From: Paraburkholderia sp. PREW-6R
GTDB taxonomy: Bacteria; Pseudomonadota; Gammaproteobacteria; Burkholderiales; Burkholderiaceae
NCBI RefSeq assembly: GCF_039621805.1
Contig: NZ_CP155073.1
Location: forward strand, 2,728,001-2,792,000
Length of the DNA stretch: 64,000 nucleotides
Direction: 5' to 3'
A program made the position numbers and the translations under genes. A model generated the notes under the pieces. The model had not been told where the DNA came from. It worked only from the letters and a program-made list of their open reading frames with translations, and did not search any database. Of the stretch, positions 58,815-64,000 are shown piece after piece; position 1 is the stretch's first letter; each line of letters starts with the position of its first letter.

Positions 58815-60353
58815 ATGTCTTCCGTTTCCACGCCGTCGAGTGCCGCCGCTCCACTCAACCGGCCGATGATCACCGTGTCGATCATGCTCGCCACGCTGAT
58901 CCAGACGCTCGACAGCACGATCGCCAACGTCGCGCTGCCGCACATGCAGGGCACGCTGTCGGCGTCGCAGGACGAGATCACGTGGGTGCTGACGTCCTAC
59001 ATCGTCGCCGCGGCGATCGCAACGCCGCTCACGGGCTGGCTGTCAGACCGGCTGAGCGTGAAACGCCTGCTGATCGTCGCGATCGGCGGCTTTACGGTGT
59101 CGTCGGCGCTGTGCGGGCTGTCCGAGACGCTCACGGAGATCGTCGCGTCGCGGCTGTTGCAAGGGATCTTCGGCGCTTCGCTGGTGCCGCTCTCCCAATC
59201 CATCCTGCTCGACATCAATCCGCGCGAAAAGCAGGGTCAGGCGATGGCCGTGTGGGGCATGGGCGTGATGGTCGGCCCCATTCTCGGGCCGACGCTCGGC
59301 GGCTGGCTCACCGACAGTTACAACTGGCGCTGGGTGTTCTTCATCAACGTGCCGATCGGCGCGTTCGCGCTGTTTGGCGTCGCCACGTTTCTGCCTTCGC
59401 GCGAGCCGAAACACGACGCCACGTTCGACGCGTTCGGCTTCGCGACGCTCGGCCTCGCGATCGGCGGCCTGCAGGCCATGCTCGACCGCGGCGAGCAACT
59501 CGACTGGTTCGGCTCGCGCGAGATCGTCACCGAGGCGCTGATCGCCGCAATCAGCTTCGCATTCTTTCTCGTGCACACGGCGACGGTCGGCAAGAAGTCG
59601 TTCTTCAAATACCAGTTGCTCAGAGACCCGAACTTCGCCACGGGCACCTTCTTCATCTTCGTGATCGGCGCGGTCATGTACGCAACGCGCGCGCTGCTGC
59701 CGCCCGTGCTGCAGAACCTGATGAACTATCCGGTGGCCACCACGGGACTCGTCACGGCGCCAAGCGGCGCGGGCACCATGATCGCCATGCTGTTCGCGGG
59801 GCGCCTGCTCAAGCATGTCGACGCGCGTCTGTTGCTGCTGTCCGGCTTTCTGATTTCGGCGTTCGCGCTCTGGCAGATGATGCAATACACGATCGTGCTG
59901 TCGGCGTCGGATATCGTATGGCCCGGCGTGATCCAGGGCTTTGGACTCGGGCTCGTGTTCGTGCCGCTGAGCGCGCTCACGTTCTCCACGCTCACGCCCG
60001 AACTGCGCGCCGACGGCACGGCAACCTACAGCCTGATGCGCAACATCGGCAGCAGTATTGGCATCTCGATCGTGCAGACGCTCATGACGCGTAACACGCA
60101 GGTCTCGCATGCGGACCTTGCCGCGAACATCACGCCGTTCAATCCCGCGATCCAGCCGATGCTCAACAGCGGCTCCAACTACGATATGGCGGCGCTGAAT
60201 GCATCGATCACGCAGCAGGCTTCGATGATCGCGTATCTGAACGACTTCAAGCTGATGTTCATGGCAACGTTATTCGTGATTCCGCTCCTGCTGCTGATTC
60301 GGCCTTCGCACCGGGCCAACGACGCATCCGCAGCCCACGCGGCGATGGATTGA
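58815..60353 (+). CDS. EmrB/QacA-type (DHA2) MFS drug exporter
   Basis: 512-residue, 14-helix exporter. LDSTIANVALPHM (motif D1) and GWLSDRLSVKRLL (motif A), and the PxLGPTLGGW motif C are clear. The ATG at 58815 is chosen because the earlier ATG at 58797 sits inside the MarR operator palindrome. No EmrA adaptor gene is adjacent, so it may act alone or with a distant partner. Controlled in all likelihood by the divergent MarR gene. Confidence 0.92.
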   Translation: MSSVSTPSSAAAPLNRPMITVSIMLATLIQTLDSTIANVALPHMQGTLSASQDEITWVLTSYIVAAAIATPLTGWLSDRLSVKRLLIVAIGGFTVSSALCGLSETLTEIVASRLLQGIFGASLVPLSQSILLDINPREKQGQAMAVWGMGVMVGPILGPTLGGWLTDSYNWRWVFFINVPIGAFALFGVATFLPSREPKHDATFDAFGFATLGLAIGGLQAMLDRGEQLDWFGSREIVTEALIAAISFAFFLVHTATVGKKSFFKYQLLRDPNFATGTFFIFVIGAVMYATRALLPPVLQNLMNYPVATTGLVTAPSGAGTMIAMLFAGRLLKHVDARLLLLSGFLISAFALWQMMQYTIVLSASDIVWPGVIQGFGLGLVFVPLSALTFSTLTPELRADGTATYSLMRNIGSSIGISIVQTLMTRNTQVSHADLAANITPFNPAIQPMLNSGSNYDMAALNASITQQASMIAYLNDFKLMFMATLFVIPLLLLIRPSHRANDASAAHAAMD

Positions 60354-60386
60354 GCAGCGGCGCCTCGCGCACCGAACATTCGGGCG

Positions 60387-61136
60387 CTACGCCTCGATGC
60401 GCGCGCGCGTCACGCCGAGCAGTCCCGCCATGGCCGCGCGCGCCGCGGCGGCGTCACGATCGCGGATCGCCTCGAACACCGCGGTGTGTTCGGCAAGCGA
60501 CGCGTTGAACACGTCCGCGCGCTTCGCATTCAAACGAAGCTGCGCCTCGAGCGTGCGCTCGATCAGCGTGCCGAGCGGGATCAGCAATTCATTGCTGCAC
60601 GCGATCAGCACGCTCAAATGAAATTGCAGATCGGCGCGCACCCATTCATCGACATTGCGCGCCGCTACCATCGCGGCGTGCGCCGCTTCCAATGCCGGGA
60701 AAGTCGCGTCATCGTGGGAAGCTGCCGCCAGGCTTGCAGCGTACGGCTCGATCATCTCGCGCATTTCCTGCAACTTCAGCGCGAACGCCATGGGCTCGGC
60801 AACGCGCGAGTACCAGTCGAGCACATCGACATCCAGCAGATTCCACGCGTGTCTCGGACGCACGCGCGTGCCCACCCGCGGGCGCGATTCGATCAGCCCT
60901 TTCGAGGTCAGCGTGCGCAGCGCTTCGCGCAACACCGTGCGGCTGACGCCGAATGTTTCCATCAGCTCGGCCTCGCGCGGCAGGATCGAATCGGGCGCGT
61001 AGTCGCCCCGCAGAATCGCGGTCGCCAGCAAATGGGCGACGCGCCCGTGCAAATCGTGCTGAATAGCTTTCTCCCAGCGGCTTGCGCCGCCATTGACCGG
61101 ACGTGACGTCCTGAAACGACCGCGATTATCCGGCAT
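60387..61136 (-). CDS. dgoR: GntR/FadR-family regulator of D-galactonate genes
   Basis: 249 residues. N-terminal GntR winged helix (LPREAELMETFGVSRTVLREALRTL) and C-terminal FCD domain for acid ligands, with the metal-binding His/Asp pattern. It is divergent from the galactonate dehydratase gene and a perfect 18-bp palindrome is between them, so it should be the local repressor DgoR. The ATG at 61136 is preferred over a start 11 codons upstream. Confidence 0.88.
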   Translation of the reverse strand: MPDNRGRFRTSRPVNGGASRWEKAIQHDLHGRVAHLLATAILRGDYAPDSILPREAELMETFGVSRTVLREALRTLTSKGLIESRPRVGTRVRPRHAWNLLDVDVLDWYSRVAEPMAFALKLQEMREMIEPYAASLAAASHDDATFPALEAAHAAMVAARNVDEWVRADLQFHLSVLIACSNELLIPLGTLIERTLEAQLRLNAKRADVFNASLAEHTAVFEAIRDRDAAAARAAMAGLLGVTRARIEA

Positions 61137-61194
61137 CTGACCCGACGGTTGGCATGCTGCTGCCCCCACGCGCTCCGATCACTATCTGGCGAAT

Positions 61195-61212
61195 AGTACT
61201 ATTAATAGTACT
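61195..61212. promoter_or_regulatory. Perfect 18-bp palindrome, probable DgoR operator
   Basis: AGTACTATTAATAGTACT reads the same on both strands. It is between the GntR regulator and dgoD, about 75 bases before the dehydratase start. Confidence 0.75.
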
Positions 61213-61286
61213 TAAACGGGCTTTTGTTGTAGCATGGGAACCCTCGCATATTTCGCTGGCGCCCAACACGCAAGGAGACGCACACC

Positions 61287-62435
61287 ATGAAAATCACCAA
61301 GCTCGAAACCTTTATCGTTCCACCGCGCTGGTGCTTCCTCAAGATCGAAACCGACGAAGGGATTGTCGGCTGGGGCGAACCGGTCGTGGAAGGCCGCGCA
61401 CATACCGTCGCCGCCGCCGTCGAGGAGCTGTCCGACTATCTGGTCGGCAAGGACCCGCTGCTGATCGAAGACCATTGGCAAGTCATGTACCGCGCGGGCT
61501 TCTACCGTGGCGGCCCGATCACCATGAGCGCCATTGCCGGCGTCGACCAGGCCCTGTGGGACATCAAGGGCAAGCATCACGGCGTGCCGGTGCACGCGCT
61601 GCTCGGCGGCCAGGTGCGCGACCGGATCAAGGTGTACTCGTGGATTGGCGGCGACCGTCCGAGCGACGTCGCGAACAACGCGCGCGCCGTGGTCGAACGC
61701 GGTTTCAAGGCCGTGAAAATGAACGGCTCGGAAGAACTGCAGATCATCGACACCTTCGACAAGGTGCAAGGCGTGATCAATAACGTGGCCGCCGTGCGCG
61801 AGGCGGTGGGCCCGAACATCGGCATCGGCGTGGACTTCCACGGCCGCGTGCACAAGCCGATGGCGAAGGTGCTGGCCAAGGAACTCGATCCGTACAAGCT
61901 GCTCTTCATCGAAGAGCCGGTGCTGTCCGAGAATGCGGAAGCCCTGCGCGATATCGTCAATCAGACCAACACGCCGATCGCCTTGGGCGAGCGTCTGTAT
62001 TCGCGCTGGGACTTCAAGCACATCCTGTCCGGCGGCTACGTCGACATCATCCAGCCGGATGCGTCGCACGCCGGCGGCATCACCGAATGCCGCAAGATCG
62101 CGTCGATGGCCGAAGCCTACGACGTCGCGCTCGCGCTGCACTGCCCGCTCGGGCCGATCGCGCTCGCCACCTGCCTGCAGATCGACGCGGTGAGCTACAA
62201 CGCGTTCATCCAGGAGCAGAGCCTGGGCATCCACTACAACCAGGGGAACGATCTGCTCGACTACATCAGGAACCCGGAAGTCTTCAGGTACGAAGACGGG
62301 TTCGTGTCGATTCCGCAAGGCCCGGGCCTTGGCATCGAAGTGAACGAAGAGAAGGTTCGCGAGATGGCGAAGGTCGGGCACCGCTGGCGCAATCCGGTCT
62401 GGCGTCACGCCGACGGCAGCGTCGCGGAATGGTAA
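61287..62435 (+). CDS. dgoD: D-galactonate dehydratase
   Basis: 382-residue mandelate racemase/enolase-superfamily dehydratase removing water from D-galactonate to give 2-keto-3-deoxygalactonate. [25 protein letters not shown] is the DgoD start; [13 protein letters not shown] and [10 protein letters not shown] hold the metal and base residues. AAGGAGA is upstream of the ATG. It is followed by a terminator and the galactonate transporter gene. Confidence 0.95.
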   Translation: MKITKLETFIVPPRWCFLKIETDEGIVGWGEPVVEGRAHTVAAAVEELSDYLVGKDPLLIEDHWQVMYRAGFYRGGPITMSAIAGVDQALWDIKGKHHGVPVHALLGGQVRDRIKVYSWIGGDRPSDVANNARAVVERGFKAVKMNGSEELQIIDTFDKVQGVINNVAAVREAVGPNIGIGVDFHGRVHKPMAKVLAKELDPYKLLFIEEPVLSENAEALRDIVNQTNTPIALGERLYSRWDFKHILSGGYVDIIQPDASHAGGITECRKIASMAEAYDVALALHCPLGPIALATCLQIDAVSYNAFIQEQSLGIHYNQGNDLLDYIRNPEVFRYEDGFVSIPQGPGLGIEVNEEKVREMAKVGHRWRNPVWRHADGSVAEW

Positions 62436-62450
62436 GCATCGCCTGAACGG

Positions 62451-62486
62451 AACGCCGCCTGCAGTCCACGGGCGGCGTTTTTCTTT
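62451..62486 (+). terminator. Intrinsic terminator after dgoD
   Basis: AACGCCGCC / GGCGGCGTT stem followed by a T run. Partial read-through would be needed for dgoT if there is no promoter between the genes. Confidence 0.85.
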
Positions 62487-62588
62487 TGCGGCGCGTGTGG
62501 TGCACGCATCGTCCGCGCTCGTCGTATGCGAACACCTGGGCTGCGGCCGCGGCCCCGGCCAGAAACAGAAAAAAACGAGGACACCTTC

Positions 62589-63917
62589 GTGGAGACAACC
62601 CACCTCCAGACCCGAGCTACGGGCCAGCGCCACCGGCTCCTGGTCATGCTGTTCATTACCGTCGTCATCACCTATCTCGACCGCAGCAATCTGTCGATTG
62701 CCGCCACCGCGATCGCGCAAGACCTGCAACTCGACCCGGCGCGCATGGGACTGGTGTTTTCCGCGTTCGGCTGGTCGTATGCGTTGCTGCAGATTCCGGG
62801 CGGCATGCTGGTGGACCGCACGCGCCCGCGGCTACTGCTCGCGCTGGTCATCGGACTGTGGTCGCTGGCGACGATCGTGCAAGGTCTCGCGGGCACGTTC
62901 GCCGTGCTGCTGTCGCTGCGCGTGCTGCTCGGCGCACTGGAAGCGCCGGCTTATCCCACGCTCAACCGTGTCGTCACGACGTGGTTTCCCGACAGCGAGC
63001 GCGCCCGTGCAATTGCCACTTATACGTCCGGTCAGTATGTCGGACTGGCGTTCCTCACACCGGCGCTCGTCCTCACGCAGCAGCGCTTTGGTTGGCAGGG
63101 CGTATTCTTCTTGACTGGCGCGATCGGCGTCGTGTGGGGTTTCGTCTGGTACGCGGTCTATCGCGAGCCGTCCGAAGCGGCCAACGTGAACGAAGCCGAA
63201 CTCGAAACGATCCGCGCGGGCGGGGGACTCGTCGAACTCGGCGAACCGGGCAGATTGCGTCAATCGTATAAAGCGGGCGGATCGGCAGACCAAACGCGCC
63301 GCGCCTACACCGCTGCCGACTGGCGCGCCGTGCTCGGTAATCGCAAGCTATGGGGCGTGTACATCGGGCAGATCGCGGTGACGTCCACGCTCTGGTTCTT
63401 CCTTACCTGGTTTCCGACCTACCTCGTCAAATACCGGCACATGGACTTCCTGAAGGCCGGGTTCATGGCGGCCGTGCCGTTTCTCGCGGCCTTTGTCGGC
63501 ATTCTGAGTTCGGGCCTGTTATCGGACTGGATGGTCAAGCGCGGCGTGTCGGTGACCGTTGCGCGCAAGGTGCCGATCGTCACCGGCCTGCTGTTGTCCA
63601 CCGCGATCGTGGGTGCGAACTATGTCGAAACACCTGCAATGGTGATCCTGTTCATGGCGGTGGCGTTCTTCGGCAGTGGCTTTTCGTCGATCACGTGGGT
63701 ACTCGTGTCGTCGGTGGCAAAGAAAGAGTTGCTCGGCCTCACCGGCGGCATGTTCAATCTGATGGGCAACCTGTCCTCGATCTGCGTGCCGGTCGTCATC
63801 GGACTGATCGTCAGGGATAACGACTTCAAGCCGGCGCTGGTATTCATGAGCGCCGTCGGCGTGGTGGGCGCGCTGTCGTATCTCTTTCTCGTCGGCAAGA
63901 TCGAACGGATTCGCTAG
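62589..63917 (+). CDS. dgoT: D-galactonate/hexonate MFS transporter (ACS family)
   Basis: 442-residue, 12-helix anion:cation symporter of the DgoT/ExuT type. VVITYLDRSNLSIAA and the GGMLVDRTRPR loop are family features. The GTG start is chosen for GAGGA eight bases upstream; the frame is open for 21 more residues starting with ATG, with no ribosome site. It likely brings in D-galactonate for DgoD. Genes for the later steps (DgoK, DgoA) are not in the window. Confidence 0.85.
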   Translation: METTHLQTRATGQRHRLLVMLFITVVITYLDRSNLSIAATAIAQDLQLDPARMGLVFSAFGWSYALLQIPGGMLVDRTRPRLLLALVIGLWSLATIVQGLAGTFAVLLSLRVLLGALEAPAYPTLNRVVTTWFPDSERARAIATYTSGQYVGLAFLTPALVLTQQRFGWQGVFFLTGAIGVVWGFVWYAVYREPSEAANVNEAELETIRAGGGLVELGEPGRLRQSYKAGGSADQTRRAYTAADWRAVLGNRKLWGVYIGQIAVTSTLWFFLTWFPTYLVKYRHMDFLKAGFMAAVPFLAAFVGILSSGLLSDWMVKRGVSVTVARKVPIVTGLLLSTAIVGANYVETPAMVILFMAVAFFGSGFSSITWVLVSSVAKKELLGLTGGMFNLMGNLSSICVPVVIGLIVRDNDFKPALVFMSAVGVVGALSYLFLVGKIERIR

Positions 63918-64000
63918 ACGTCGAGGCTCGCACATCGCTTCCCGGCGATGGACGCCTACCGCGCCGCGACAACGACAGGTCGCGCGTTACGGGCACGTGA

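Overview
The window is a 64 kb piece of core chromosome from a member of Burkholderia sensu lato, most likely Paraburkholderia. This rests on high GC with strong G/C at third codon positions, on the block pgk-pyk-fba-purC-purE-purK, on recA-recX followed by a DUF2889 gene and sucC-sucD, on an RND pump that looks like BpeAB-OprB with a BpeR-like repressor, and on ilvE next to a small zinc-finger gene and waaF. The genus call is an inference from remembered gene order. No phage, insertion sequence or CRISPR array is present. About 55 protein genes and one tRNA are supported.

Layout. 1-2460: end of a zinc-type ABC importer operon (binding protein cut by the window edge, ATPase, permease). 2542-6236 (minus): glutathione-dependent formaldehyde detoxification pair, then a xylulokinase carrying an in-frame tetrapeptide repeat. 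6581-8092: xanthine-type NCS2 permease behind a candidate xanthine-responsive leader RNA. 8175-15520: a 13-bp tandem repeat, a tripartite RND efflux pump and its divergent TetR regulator with an AcrR-like operator between them. 15639-17535: a CoxG-like membrane-anchored protein, a DUF427 protein and a small exported protein. 17812-21491: DegP-type periplasmic protease and a QseBC-like two-component system, with two QseB/PmrA-type boxes in front of the protease. 21955-26013: PBP4, a fatty acid hydroxylase/sterol desaturase family membrane protein and a GDSL lipoprotein esterase.

26279-34609 (minus): tsaC, purK, purE, purC, fba, pyk and pgk, with an unusual open, in-frame gap between pgk and pyk. 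34879-41303: AzlCD amino-acid exporter, ilvE, zinc-finger protein, waaF, NTF2-like protein, YheT-type hydrolase and a protein of unknown function. 41334-47226: BepA-type M48 protease, moaC, a PglL-like O-oligosaccharyltransferase beside a type IV pilin-like gene, and TerC. 47369-52296 (minus): sucD, sucC, DUF2889, recX and recA with a clear LexA box. 52529-56740: a second two-component system and an MHS-type transporter. 56828-58105: tRNA-Met followed by a poorly coding stretch and a small exported protein. 58237-63917: a MarR/EmrB efflux pair and a D-galactonate cluster (GntR regulator, dehydratase, transporter), each with a strong palindrome between the divergent genes.

I did not find a clearly new multi-gene system. 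The less ordinary signals are regulatory and structural: the candidate xanthine leader RNA, the QseB-type boxes upstream of degP, operators in three divergent promoters, five short tandem-repeat arrays (those inside genes have 12-bp units that keep frame, those outside genes have 11-, 13- and 18-bp units), a possible disordered extension upstream of pyruvate kinase, and a possible partial copy of the tRNA-Met 3' end and its terminator.
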